From: an uncultured bacterium
GTDB taxonomy: Bacteria; Patescibacteriota; Patescibacteriia; Patescibacteriales; SZUA-104
Assembly (NCBI GenBank): GCA_913009695.1
Contig: CAJVWV010000004.1
Coordinates: 1 to 53,152 of the forward strand
DNA: 53,152 bases
Reading direction: 5' to 3'
A model generated the notes under the pieces. That model saw only the letters and a list, made by a program, of their open reading frames with translations. It did no database searches and had not been told where the DNA came from. Position numbers and translations under genes: made by a program. Below, piece by piece: positions 23,221-32,185 of this stretch (the first letter of the stretch is position 1; each line of letters begins with the position of its first letter).

Positions 23221-25824
23221 ATGAAAGGATTTGTATATTTTGCGGTAAAATTTATGAAAAATATAAAAGGATTGTCTGAGAGCCAAGTGGTTGAAATGCG
23301 GAATAAATTCGGGTATAACGAGATTCCAAGTAAAGATGAACCGGGCATAAAGCGTTTATTTAAAAAATTATGGAGTCCGATTCCATGGATGATAGAAATT
23401 GCCGCTATTCTTTCGGCGGCTATCGGAAAATGGGAAGATTTTGTCATTATTATTGTTTTGTTGTTTGTAAATATTTTTGTTGATTATTCGCAGGAATCAA
23501 AAGCGCTGAACGCGCTGAAAACTTTAAAAGAAAAATTAGCCAAAACGGCCTTAGTGTTTAGAGACGGTAAGTTTAAAGAAATTAACGCGCGCTATTTGGT
23601 GCCGGGAGATATTATTAAACTCAAAATCGGTGATATTATTCCGGCTGACGCTAAATTGATTGACGGGAAATATTTGGAAATTGATCAATCCGCCCTTACT
23701 GGCGAATCATTGCCGGTTGATAAAAAAATTGGAGATACGGTGTATTCTAACGCCATAGTGAAAATGGGCGAGATGCTTGCCGAAGTTTCCGCTATCGGAC
23801 TTAAAACTTTTTTTGGCAAAAGCGCTGTTTTGGTTGAGCAAGCGCAAAAAGAAAAGAAAAGCCATTTTCAAAAAGCGGTTATTCGCATAGGCAATTTTTT
23901 GATTTTTTTTACGGTTATTTTAGCCGTTTTAATAATGGCCGTTTCCATATTCAGGAATGATAGTTTTTTTGAAGATTTGCAGTTTATTTTAGTGCTGGTA
24001 GTCGCGTCTATTCCGGTCGCTTTGCCGGCCGTGCTTTCAGTCGCCATGGCGGTTGGGGCGATTTCTATTGCTAAACGCAAGGCCATTGTCAGCAGCTTGC
24101 CGGCTATTGAGGAATTGGCGGGTATAGACGTGTTATGCGCCGATAAAACAGGCACTCTTACTTTAAACAAGATGAGCATCAGCCGACCGATCGCGTATTC
24201 GCGCTTTAGTGAAAAAGATTTATTTACTTATGCGGTTTTGGCGAGCCGTCGGGAGAATAAAGATCCGATAGAGCGTCCAATTTTTGAGTATTTGGATAAT
24301 CATTTTCCGGATAATGAAATTAGCGCCTTCAAACAGCGGGAATTTATTCCTTTTGATCCGGTGCGGAAAAGAACAGAGGCGATTGTCTTTGGCAAAGGCG
24401 AAAAATTAACCTTGGTAAAGGGTGCTCCGCAAGTTATTATTGCGATGTGCGGAGGCAATAGCATTAAAAAGCGATTACTTAATGATGTGCGGATTTTTGC
24501 CGCTAAGGGCTATCGTGCCTTAGCTGTGGCCGTTAGAAAAGAAGGTAAAACTGATTTTGATTGCGTTGGGATAATTCCTTTATTTGACCCTCCGCGCGTG
24601 GATTCGGCGAATGTCGTAAAAGATGTAAAGAAAATGGGCATTGATGTTAAAATGCTTACGGGAGATAATTACGCGATAGCGGTCCAAATCGCCAATTTGT
24701 TGAATATCGGCTCTAATATTTTAGACACCTCGGAATTGAAAAGCGCTGATCCGTCAAAAGAATTTGCCGCCTTGAGCGAAATTATCGCCAAGGGACTGTA
24801 TGAAAAAATAAAAAGCCGCGCATCAAAAAAGGAAATTAAGGGATTCGGTCGACAAATATCAAAAGAAGTAAAAAACCGGCTAAGCGAAACGGAATTGCCG
24901 AATGGGTTTATAAAAAAACACGAATCCGACATCATTAAATTAATAGAAGACGCCAATGGCTTTTCGCAAGTGATGCCGGAAGATAAATATTTTATCATTG
25001 ATAAATTGCAGAAAGGCGGACATATTGTCGCCATGACTGGAGATGGAGTGAATGACGCGCCGGCATTGAAAAAGGCCGATGTCGGCGTGGCCGTTTCAGG
25101 CGCCACGGACGCGGCCATGGCGGCGGCGGATCTCATCCTTCTTTCACCTGGACTGTCGGTAATCAACCACGCGATACGCATCGCGCGCAAGACATTTGAG
25201 CGGATGAAGGCCTATGCGATTTTTAGGATAGCGGAAACCATACGTATCATCCTATTTATGTCCCTTTCCATTATTGTATTTAATTTTTATCCGATAACGG
25301 CTATTATGATTGTGGTTTTGGCTCTTTTAAACGATGTTCCGGTAATGATGATTGCTTATGACAACGCGTGCGTTGACGACAAGCCCGTGCGCTGGGATAT
25401 GAAGGAAGTGCTTACTGTCGCGACAGTGTTGGGCTTAGCCGGAGTGGCATCCTCATTTTTGCTTTTTTACTGGTTGCAGTCGCATAATTATCCTTTGGTA
25501 TTTATTCAGGCTATGTTGTTTATTAAGCTAGATGTGGCCGGACATTCAACTCTTTATTTAACTCGCGCCGGACGGCATCATTTTTGGCATAAGCCGTTTC
25601 CTTCGTTAAAGTTTTTTTTGCCGGCATTCAGCTCCAGGATAATAGGCACCTTGGCCGCCGTTTATGGGATATTTATGGCGCCAATCGGCTGGAAATACGC
25701 CGGATATATGTGGCTGTACGCTACGGCATGGTGGTTCTTTAATGATTTTATCAAAGTTTCAACTTATAAAATTTTAGACAAAAAAGTCAGTTTGTCTCGT
25801 GCAGAGAGGATGTGTAAAACATGA
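23221..25824 (+). CDS. P-type H+-ATPase (type IIIA, plasma-membrane-like)
   Basis: An 867-residue ion pump. Order of motifs: cation-ATPase N-terminal domain (GLSESQVVEMRNKFGYNEIP), TGES loop (ALTGESLPV), phosphorylated Asp D308 in DKTGTLT, MLTGDN, and the hinge MTGDGVNDAPALKKADVGVAV, with about ten membrane spans. The WSPIPWMIEIAAILS segment and the ~70-residue insertion before the hinge match proton-exporting IIIA pumps of proteobacteria and methanogens. The start is uncertain: ATG 23221 (after GGGGAC), ATG 23254 and an upstream TTG are possible. It overlaps the next gene as ATGA. G/C-ending codons are more frequent than in neighbours to the left. Confidence 0.9.
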   Translation: MKGFVYFAVKFMKNIKGLSESQVVEMRNKFGYNEIPSKDEPGIKRLFKKLWSPIPWMIEIAAILSAAIGKWEDFVIIIVLLFVNIFVDYSQESKALNALKTLKEKLAKTALVFRDGKFKEINARYLVPGDIIKLKIGDIIPADAKLIDGKYLEIDQSALTGESLPVDKKIGDTVYSNAIVKMGEMLAEVSAIGLKTFFGKSAVLVEQAQKEKKSHFQKAVIRIGNFLIFFTVILAVLIMAVSIFRNDSFFEDLQFILVLVVASIPVALPAVLSVAMAVGAISIAKRKAIVSSLPAIEELAGIDVLCADKTGTLTLNKMSISRPIAYSRFSEKDLFTYAVLASRRENKDPIERPIFEYLDNHFPDNEISAFKQREFIPFDPVRKRTEAIVFGKGEKLTLVKGAPQVIIAMCGGNSIKKRLLNDVRIFAAKGYRALAVAVRKEGKTDFDCVGIIPLFDPPRVDSANVVKDVKKMGIDVKMLTGDNYAIAVQIANLLNIGSNILDTSELKSADPSKEFAALSEIIAKGLYEKIKSRASKKEIKGFGRQISKEVKNRLSETELPNGFIKKHESDIIKLIEDANGFSQVMPEDKYFIIDKLQKGGHIVAMTGDGVNDAPALKKADVGVAVSGATDAAMAAADLILLSPGLSVINHAIRIARKTFERMKAYAIFRIAETIRIILFMSLSIIVFNFYPITAIMIVVLALLNDVPVMMIAYDNACVDDKPVRWDMKEVLTVATVLGLAGVASSFLLFYWLQSHNYPLVFIQAMLFIKLDVAGHSTLYLTRAGRHHFWHKPFPSLKFFLPAFSSRIIGTLAAVYGIFMAPIGWKYAGYMWLYATAWWFFNDFIKVSTYKILDKKVSLSRAERMCKT

Positions 25825-26009
25825 AAACAAAAGAATTATTTTACGGCATTATCGCTGAAGTGTCTTTTTATGGATTTATTTATTATGCTTCGTATTTATT
25901 GAAAGTAGATGCCGATTTATGGATAAGTTCGCTGATATTGCTTATATTGGCGAATATGGCGATAATGTGGTGTCCGGTAATAGGAAAATATTGTAAAAAT
26001 AACAAATAA
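25821..26009 (+). CDS. Two-span small membrane protein with terminal cysteines
   Basis: A 62-residue protein with two helices (about 9-27 and 34-51) and an end reading MWCPVIGKYCKNNK, a Cys pair seven residues apart just after the second helix. It starts in the stop of the pump gene (ATGA), so its translation is coupled. Its unusual cysteine end agrees with a redox theme in this cluster. No family recognised; a small pump subunit or regulator is possible. Confidence 0.7.
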   Translation: MKTKELFYGIIAEVSFYGFIYYASYLLKVDADLWISSLILLILANMAIMWCPVIGKYCKNNK

Positions 26010-26021
26010 AAATTTTATTTT

Positions 26022-26438
26022 ATGGTTAATAAATTAAGAATTTTAATAATTCTATTTATTTTTATAGTGTCTGGAACAATTTTTATTCTTATAAAAGATA
26101 AAAATTGGCAGGAGTTTTTTAAACAAAATGCTTCCGAATCCGGACAAATCGCGGATAGCGCCGATCAACAAATTATCTTTTTTTACGGCAAAGGCTGTCC
26201 GCATTGCGCTTTGGTTGAAGATTTTTTCAAAGAAAATAAAATTGAAGAAAAAATTAAATTTGAAAAAAAGGAAGTGTATAACAATAAAAATAATTTTAAC
26301 GAATTATCAGTAAAAGCTGAGGCTTGCGGTCTGCCGGTTGATTCTATCGGCGTGCCGTTTCTCTGGGATGGCGAAAAGTGCCTAATTGGAGACAAAGATA
26401 TTATTGATTTTTTTAGGCGGCAAATTAATAGTAAATAA
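26022..26438 (+). CDS. Membrane-anchored thioredoxin-fold protein (CPHC)
   Basis: A 138-residue protein: one N-terminal membrane anchor (about 5-26) and an external glutaredoxin/thioredoxin-like domain with active site C59-P-H-C62 in FFYGKGCPHCALVEDFF. A conserved Pro loop lies in GVPFLWDGEKCLIG. The CPHC motif is that of oxidising thiol-disulfide proteins such as DsbA. It lies 12 nt after the small two-span gene and 12 nt before the CPIC protein, which suggests the two redox proteins act together. Confidence 0.85.
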   Translation: MVNKLRILIILFIFIVSGTIFILIKDKNWQEFFKQNASESGQIADSADQQIIFFYGKGCPHCALVEDFFKENKIEEKIKFEKKEVYNNKNNFNELSVKAEACGLPVDSIGVPFLWDGEKCLIGDKDIIDFFRRQINSK

Positions 26439-26450
26439 TAAGTGAATAAT

Positions 26451-26972
26451 ATGAGATTAAAATATTTTTTTTATTTTTCTATAATGTATTTGTTCAGCTT
26501 AACGGTCGGACATTATGCTTACGCGATTTGCCCGATATGCGTGATAGCTGTCGGTGCTGGCGTGGGAGTGTCGCGCTGGCTTGGCATTGACGATATAATT
26601 ACGGGGCTATGGATAGGCGGATTGGCTGTTTCAATGATAATTTGGACGATTAATTGGCTTGAGAAAAAAAATATAAAATTTAAATTTAGAAACATTATAA
26701 CAGCTGTCGGTTATTACGCTATTATTGTAATTCCTCTTTATTTTAACGGCATAATCGGCAATCCCTTAAATATTTTATGCGGCTACAATTTTTTAGATAA
26801 AATGCTTTTGGGAATTATAAACGGAAGCATTGCTTTTTATTTTGCCGTTATTTGGTATGAATATCTTAAAGAAAAAAATGAGGGGCGCGCTTACTTTCCG
26901 TTTCAAAAGGTGGCAATGCCGGTTCTATTTTTAGTAATTATAAGCATTATTTTTTATTATTTAACAAAATAG
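26451..26972 (+). CDS. Polytopic membrane protein with CPIC motif
   Basis: A 173-residue protein with about five membrane helices. C27-P-I-C30 lies at the start of the second hydrophobic block (AICPICVIAVGAGVGVSRWLGIDDIITGLWIGGL). An additional Cys is found in NPLNILCGYNF. It is not a clear VKOR or DsbB, but the paired cysteines at a membrane face fit a thiol-electron carrier that could serve the CPHC protein next to it. A GTG at 26442 could give three more residues. It ends 4 nt before the next gene. Confidence 0.7.
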   Translation: MRLKYFFYFSIMYLFSLTVGHYAYAICPICVIAVGAGVGVSRWLGIDDIITGLWIGGLAVSMIIWTINWLEKKNIKFKFRNIITAVGYYAIIVIPLYFNGIIGNPLNILCGYNFLDKMLLGIINGSIAFYFAVIWYEYLKEKNEGRAYFPFQKVAMPVLFLVIISIIFYYLTK

Positions 26973-26976
26973 CCAT

Positions 26977-27516
26977 ATGAAAGAAGACAAAAAAACAATA
27001 AAAAAATTAGACGAGTTTATCCAGAAAGTTGATGAAATGAAAAAGCAAGATAAAATGGATCTGTCGTCAGATCAGGATTTAAGTATAGCTATTATGAATT
27101 TAGTAAGCATTGAAGAGCATTTCTTTTTTACCGGCGCCAAGCTGGGCAAAACGGAATATTACGATATGCTTAAAGAAGTAAGGGAAATGCGCAAGTCGCT
27201 TTTAAAAAAAATAATTAAAGAATATGAAGGAGAAGTTTGGTGTATCTCCAAGCATCTTTTAGCGGCTTCCATGCGCCTGATGGAAGTGGGAACGAAACAG
27301 CTGGGAATGGGCAACAATAAAGAGGCCTATGATTTGTTTGATAAAGCGTATAATTTATATTCTCTTTTTTGGGGAGTAAATATGAAATTAATTAGCGCCA
27401 AAGATATTAAAAAGATTGATGAACAGGCGATAAATAAGCATGATAAAGAAAAAAAGGGTTTCATGGGCAAATTGGGGGAATTAGTTAAAAAAGCGATTGA
27501 TTGCTGTATTGAGTGA
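26977..27516 (+). CDS. Unrecognised soluble helical protein in the pump/redox cluster
   Basis: A 179-residue, all-helical and charged protein without membrane spans. Its centre (IKEYEGEVWCISKHLLAASMRLMEVGTKQL and KEAYDLFDKAYNLYSLFWGVNMKL) looks like one helical-bundle domain with a TPR-like end, and it terminates in DCCIE. Packed between the CPIC membrane protein and the DedA-PAP2-LssY gene, which it nearly touches (17 nt), so it very probably belongs to the same operon. No family recognised. Confidence 0.7.
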   Translation: MKEDKKTIKKLDEFIQKVDEMKKQDKMDLSSDQDLSIAIMNLVSIEEHFFFTGAKLGKTEYYDMLKEVREMRKSLLKKIIKEYEGEVWCISKHLLAASMRLMEVGTKQLGMGNNKEAYDLFDKAYNLYSLFWGVNMKLISAKDIKKIDEQAINKHDKEKKGFMGKLGELVKKAIDCCIE

Positions 27517-27532
27517 TTTAAGAATAAATTAT

Positions 27533-29638
27533 ATGGATTTTATTAATAATTTACTTCCGGTAATTGAACATTTTACAATGCTTGGATATTGGTTGGTTTT
27601 TTTGTTTGCTTTTACCGAGTCATTGGCTTTTGTTGGTTTATTTATTCCAGGTACCATGGCGGTAATATTGGCTGGATTTTTAGCCGCGCAAGGTTATTTA
27701 GACCTAGGTAATCTTTTTTGGTTCGTCGCTGTCGGAGCGATTTTGGGAGACGGTTTAAGTTATTACCTTGGGCGAAGGGGCGCGATATCTTTTCGGACGG
27801 AAAATATAATTTTTAAGCCAGAGCTGCTTAAGAAAGGAGAGGAATTTTTTAAAAAGCGGGGCGCGTCTAGTGTATTTTGGGGGCGTTTCATCGGCTGGGT
27901 GCGGCCGGTAATTCCTTTTGTTGCCGGCTTATTTAAGCTTAATAAAAAAGTTTTTTTATTTTGGAATGTATTGAGCGGATTGTTGTGGGCGGCCGCGCAT
28001 ATCGCTTTAGGTTATTTTTTCGGGCAGGCATGGCAAACTATTGTTCTTTGGTCAACCAGAACCAGTATTTTAATAGCCGTACTTGCGGGGTTTTTGATTG
28101 TATTTTATTCGCTAAAATGGCTTGTATTTAAAAAAGGAAGGCAAATATTGTCTTTTATAATTTCTTTATGGCGATCAATTAAAGAGGCGGTTGGCAATAA
28201 CGAATATATTAAAAAATTTATTTCAAATCATCCGCGGTTTTGGAAATTTATTAAAGCCCGTTTGGACAAGAATAAATTTTCAGGACTGCCGCTTACCGTT
28301 TTAACTCTGGCGTTTATTTACGCGCTGCTTCTTCTGGGAGGAATTATTGAAGACGTTATCACATCCGATGTTATTGTTTCCGTTGACGCGCGCGTTGCTA
28401 ATTTATTGGCCATATTCAGAAATCCGGAATTAACAAAATTTTTCCTTTGGGTAACTCTCTTGGGAAAATGGCAGGTTGTTCTTGTTTTTTTGCTCGCGAC
28501 AATTTGTTTTTTCTGGATTCTACGGAGGCGCGCTTATATTTTTCTTCTTTTATTTACGGTTATTGGCAGCGAAGCCTTTACGTGGGCCGCAAAGCATCTT
28601 TTTCGCCGTCTTCGCCCTGATACGGCGGTTTATACGGAACACTCTTTTTCTTTTCCAAGCGGACACGCTACCATTGCCATGGCCTTTTACGGTTTTATTG
28701 CTTTTGTATTGATTCGAGAAACAGAGCCGTGGAAGAAAAAAGTTAATTATTTTTTTCTCGGAATATTGTTAATTTTATTTATTGGATTTAGCCGGTTGTA
28801 TTTAGGTGTCCATTATTTAAGCGATGTTTGGGGCGGATATTTAGTCGGGCTATTGGCATTGCTTATCAGTATCAGCATGATTGAATGGCTGGATTCCCAT
28901 CAAAAAGTTAAAAAAGAAAACATATTAACAAAAAAATCTAAAATTATATTATTGCTTGTATCTCTGGCTTCTTTATTTTTTTATGTTAATTTCGCGGTTC
29001 ATTATAATCCAATTCTCTTGCCATCCTCAAATCCTCCGAAAAATAATGCGATAATAGAAAATGTAGATACTATTTTTTCCAATGATCAAATAAAATATAC
29101 CGAGACCCTGACCGGAGAAAAACAAGAACCGTTGAATTTTGTTATCATTGCCGATAATGGCGGGCAATTAATAAAAATTTTTAAAAATGCCGGTTGGACA
29201 TTGGCGGATAAAGCGAGTTTTAGTTCGGCGGTGGAGTTGGCGAAGTCAGCCGCGCTAAAAGAAGAATATTCGGCCGCGCCGATGACCCCGTCGTTTTGGA
29301 ATAAAAAACCGCATAATTTCGGATTTGAAAAGCCGACTGCCGTCAATAACGCGAGAGAAAGGCATCACGCGCGGTTTTGGAAAACGAATTTTAAAACTGA
29401 AAACGGGAAACTAATCTATGTTGGCACGGCCAGTTTGGATGTCGGTTTAAAATGGGGAATTACGCATAAAATAAAGCCGGACATAGATACCGAAAGGGAA
29501 TTTTTGCTTAAAGATCTGCAAAAAACGGGACAGGTGGCAAAATATCAAAAAAAGCAATTAGTTGAATCGGTTTTAGGAAAAAATTTTTCCGGAGATCCTT
29601 TCTTTACCGACGGCAAGATATATATTATTGAATTTTAA
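27533..29638 (+). CDS. DedA-PAP2-LssY fusion membrane protein
   Basis: A 701-residue protein made of three parts. Residues 1-200 form a DedA/SNARE-associated domain (FAFTESLAFVGLFIPGTMAV and GDGLSYYLGRRG). Residues ~260-465 form a PAP2 lipid phosphatase with the three signatures KHLFRRLRP, PSGH and SRLYLGVHYLSDV. Residues ~520-701 resemble the LssY C-terminal domain (GGQLIKIFKNAGWTLAD, GLKWGITHKI). Such proteins are thought to act on undecaprenyl or phosphatidic acid phosphates at the membrane. The ATG at 27533 is preferred to an upstream TTG inside the previous gene. Confidence 0.88.
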   Translation: MDFINNLLPVIEHFTMLGYWLVFLFAFTESLAFVGLFIPGTMAVILAGFLAAQGYLDLGNLFWFVAVGAILGDGLSYYLGRRGAISFRTENIIFKPELLKKGEEFFKKRGASSVFWGRFIGWVRPVIPFVAGLFKLNKKVFLFWNVLSGLLWAAAHIALGYFFGQAWQTIVLWSTRTSILIAVLAGFLIVFYSLKWLVFKKGRQILSFIISLWRSIKEAVGNNEYIKKFISNHPRFWKFIKARLDKNKFSGLPLTVLTLAFIYALLLLGGIIEDVITSDVIVSVDARVANLLAIFRNPELTKFFLWVTLLGKWQVVLVFLLATICFFWILRRRAYIFLLLFTVIGSEAFTWAAKHLFRRLRPDTAVYTEHSFSFPSGHATIAMAFYGFIAFVLIRETEPWKKKVNYFFLGILLILFIGFSRLYLGVHYLSDVWGGYLVGLLALLISISMIEWLDSHQKVKKENILTKKSKIILLLVSLASLFFYVNFAVHYNPILLPSSNPPKNNAIIENVDTIFSNDQIKYTETLTGEKQEPLNFVIIADNGGQLIKIFKNAGWTLADKASFSSAVELAKSAALKEEYSAAPMTPSFWNKKPHNFGFEKPTAVNNARERHHARFWKTNFKTENGKLIYVGTASLDVGLKWGITHKIKPDIDTEREFLLKDLQKTGQVAKYQKKQLVESVLGKNFSGDPFFTDGKIYIIEF

Positions 29639-29659
29639 TTTTTATACAACTGAAATTTT

Positions 29660-30166
29660 ATGAAAATTGTAATAATTTCTGACGTACACGATAATTTGGT
29701 GAACTTGGAGAAATGCTTAAATTGGTGTAAAAATGAAAAAATTAAACATTTAATTTGTTGTGGGGATATTACTAACAGCGAGACTTTAAAGTTTTTAGCT
29801 GAAAAATTTATAGGAGAAATATATTTAGTTAAGGGTAATATTGAAATTTACGATGAAGAAGATTTAAAAAAGTATAAAAATATTCAATATTTTGGAAAAA
29901 TTGGAAGATTTAAAATAAACAATACGACCATAGGAATTTGCCATGAACCATATTTAATAGATAAAATTTTAGAAAAGGATAGTTGCGAAATAATTTTTTA
30001 TGGACACACGCATAAGCCGTGGTCATCCTATGCCAAGGCTTCGGACGGCAAGAAGACGCTAACGGTTAATCCTGGCGCTCTTGGCGGTATGTTTATGAAA
30101 TCAACTTTTGCAGTTTATGACACAAAGAGCAAAGTAATGGAATTAAAAATACTTGAGTCGTTATAA
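29660..30166 (+). CDS. YfcE/MJ0936-type metallophosphoesterase
   Basis: A 168-residue calcineurin-fold phosphodiesterase. Metal motifs: DVHDN (residues 8-12), CGDIT, KGNIE (GN followed by IE, where many have HD), CHEP and GHTHKP. A YAKAS-type element inserts SYAKASDGKK at about 121-131, just after GHTHKPW and before the VNPGAL block that normally follows with a shorter loop. The fold probably tolerates this as a surface loop. The substrate is likely a phosphodiester. It lies 21 nt after the LssY-type gene. Confidence 0.87.
   Translation: MKIVIISDVHDNLVNLEKCLNWCKNEKIKHLICCGDITNSETLKFLAEKFIGEIYLVKGNIEIYDEEDLKKYKNIQYFGKIGRFKINNTTIGICHEPYLIDKILEKDSCEIIFYGHTHKPWSSYAKASDGKKTLTVNPGALGGMFMKSTFAVYDTKSKVMELKILESL
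30022..30049 (+). repeat. YAKAS palindromic element, copy 4 (in phosphodiesterase gene)
   Basis: GTCATCCTATGCCAAGGCTT followed by CGGACGGC, read as SSYAKASDG. It is the most diverged copy, yet its frame and protein product are kept. Confidence 0.85.
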
Positions 30167-30231
30167 AAAAATTTGATTAATTTAAAAATACTAGTTATGC
30201 GCAATTTAGTGTTTTTTTTGCGCCAATAAAG

Positions 30232-30240
30232 TGTTATAAT
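30232..30240 (+). promoter_or_regulatory. Extended -10 promoter of the trehalose-synthase-like gene
   Basis: TGTTATAAT, 22 nt before the ATG at 30263. No convincing -35 box at normal distance. Confidence 0.5.
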
Positions 30241-30262
30241 ATTTTTAAGAATTGATAGACCA

Positions 30263-32155
30263 ATGGCAAACCATAAAAATAATAATGGAAAAAGCATGAG
30301 GCAGCCAGCTTATGTCGGAGTAAACATAGAGGATGGCGGTTTTTGCGTTGCCATAAAGGTAAAAGAAAAAATATCCGTTGAATGTGTAAAGGATAATAAT
30401 GGCAACATTGATAAAAAAATTTTTTCTTGGTTTTATAAATATCCGCTATCTAACCATGTAAAAATAGTCGGAGCCGGCATTACGGGTTATGGAGAAGACA
30501 AGGAAAGAGAAAAGAAACTAGCTGCTGATATTTGGTTAAAGGAGGATATTGTGCCATTTTTTTTAAAAAGCGAAGGAATTAGCAGTGAAGAAAAAGCTAA
30601 AAATGCTGCCAATGAGGTGGCAAAAAATTTTACGGATGATATTTTATTGGATGTTAAATTTGATACAAGAAGAAAGGTGGCAGTTAAAGAATTGGCGCGA
30701 TTAGAGGATTTTACAAAAACAATTTCAGAGGAAGAATCTGAATTGCTTTCAAAATTAGTAAGTAAATTCAAGAAGCAAAGAGGAAGACTAATTTTTTTCA
30801 GCTCAACTCCGCAGGGGGGAGGGGTAGCTTTAATGCGACATGCTTTGATTCGTTTTTTTAGGTTGCTTGGAATAAACGCGGAGTGGTATGTTATGAGTTC
30901 AAACGAAGAAATTTTTCAAATAACTAAAAAGAAATTCCATAATGTTTTACAAGGCGTAGCTCCGAAAGATATAAGGTTAACCCAAAAAGATAAAAAATTA
31001 TTTAATAAATGGAGTAAAAAGAACGCGGAAAAATTTAAGCCGATTTTTAAAAAAGCCAAGGTAATTGTTATTGATGATCCGCAGCCATCCGGACTGATTC
31101 GTTATATTAAAAAGGTTAATCCAAGAATAAAATTGATATATAGGTCTCATATTCAAATTGAAGGTGATTTAACAAATAAAAAAGACACTCCACAGAAAAT
31201 TACTTGGGATTTTATTTGGAACAATATTAAAGATTGTGACTTATTTGTAAGCCATCCAATTTTGGAATTTATTCCCCATAACGTACCGCGAGACAGGACT
31301 GTTTTAATGGGTGCCGCCACTGATGATTTGGGTGGTTTAAATAAAGAATTAGCTAAAAGGCATATGCGGTATTACTTTAATATGTTCAATGAAATATTAG
31401 AAGAAAACGAACAAACGCCCCTAAACCTAAAAAGACCATATATAATTCAGGTTGCCCGCTTTGATCCTTCAAAAGGAATTCCAGACGTAATAGAATCATA
31501 TAGAAAATTAAGAAAAAAAATTGAAAAAGAAAATTGGCCACAAAGTAAAATTCCGCAACTAGTTATTACCGGACATGGGGCCATTGACGATCCGGAAGGT
31601 CTGCCGATATATAATGAAACAATAGCCAGTCTAGAGATGGATATACATAAAAAATTTGCCGATGACGTAAAAGTGGCTAGGTTGCCGCATAATGATCAAA
31701 TTTTAAACGCCCTACTTAGAGGAAGCTTTATTGCACTTCAACTTTCGCATAAGGAAGGTTATGAAATAAAAGTGTCCGAAGCTCTTAATAAAGGAAAACC
31801 GGTTATAGCATACAGGGCCGGTGGTATCCCTCTTCAGATTAAAGACAAGGTAACGGGCTATCTTGTTAAAGTCGGCGATACTGGAAAAGTCGCGGATTTA
31901 CTATATAAAATTTTAGCAGACAGAGAGCTGTATAAAACATTAAGTAAAAATGCGAAAGAAAAAATAGAACGGGATTTTTATATTGTTAAAAATGGAATTA
32001 AATGGCTTTATTTGGCTACGGAATTATTAGACAAGGGAGAGGTAAAAGGCAATCGGCGACATGTGCGGGATTTAATTGAAAAGACAAGACAAGTTAAGAT
32101 AACTAAGTATTTACCAATGTGGTTTGCTGAAATGTTGGAATTATTTAAGAAATAA
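30263..32155 (+). CDS. Trehalose synthase/phosphorylase-like GT4 glycosyltransferase
   Basis: A 630-residue GT-B enzyme. The N-terminal ~230 residues form an extra domain, as in fungal-type trehalose phosphorylase and TreT relatives. The first Rossmann part begins at FFSSTPQGGGVALMRHALIRFFRLLGI. The donor-binding half carries PYIIQVARFDPSKGIPDVIESY and a GT4 E-x7-E-like block, EGYEIKVSEALNKGKPVIAYRAGG. Relatives make or split trehalose from a nucleotide sugar or glucose 1-phosphate plus glucose; the direction cannot be read from sequence. The neighbouring phosphatase-like gene, 30 nt on, could supply or use the sugar phosphate. Confidence 0.8.
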   Translation: MANHKNNNGKSMRQPAYVGVNIEDGGFCVAIKVKEKISVECVKDNNGNIDKKIFSWFYKYPLSNHVKIVGAGITGYGEDKEREKKLAADIWLKEDIVPFFLKSEGISSEEKAKNAANEVAKNFTDDILLDVKFDTRRKVAVKELARLEDFTKTISEEESELLSKLVSKFKKQRGRLIFFSSTPQGGGVALMRHALIRFFRLLGINAEWYVMSSNEEIFQITKKKFHNVLQGVAPKDIRLTQKDKKLFNKWSKKNAEKFKPIFKKAKVIVIDDPQPSGLIRYIKKVNPRIKLIYRSHIQIEGDLTNKKDTPQKITWDFIWNNIKDCDLFVSHPILEFIPHNVPRDRTVLMGAATDDLGGLNKELAKRHMRYYFNMFNEILEENEQTPLNLKRPYIIQVARFDPSKGIPDVIESYRKLRKKIEKENWPQSKIPQLVITGHGAIDDPEGLPIYNETIASLEMDIHKKFADDVKVARLPHNDQILNALLRGSFIALQLSHKEGYEIKVSEALNKGKPVIAYRAGGIPLQIKDKVTGYLVKVGDTGKVADLLYKILADRELYKTLSKNAKEKIERDFYIVKNGIKWLYLATELLDKGEVKGNRRHVRDLIEKTRQVKITKYLPMWFAEMLELFKK

Positions 32156-32185
32156 TTATAATAACTATTTATTTAAAGTAAAAAT

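Noticed and set aside
27497-27532. Upstream TTG start of the DedA-PAP2-LssY gene
   Set aside because: It lies in the preceding gene and adds non-family residues; ATG 27533 fits DedA starts.
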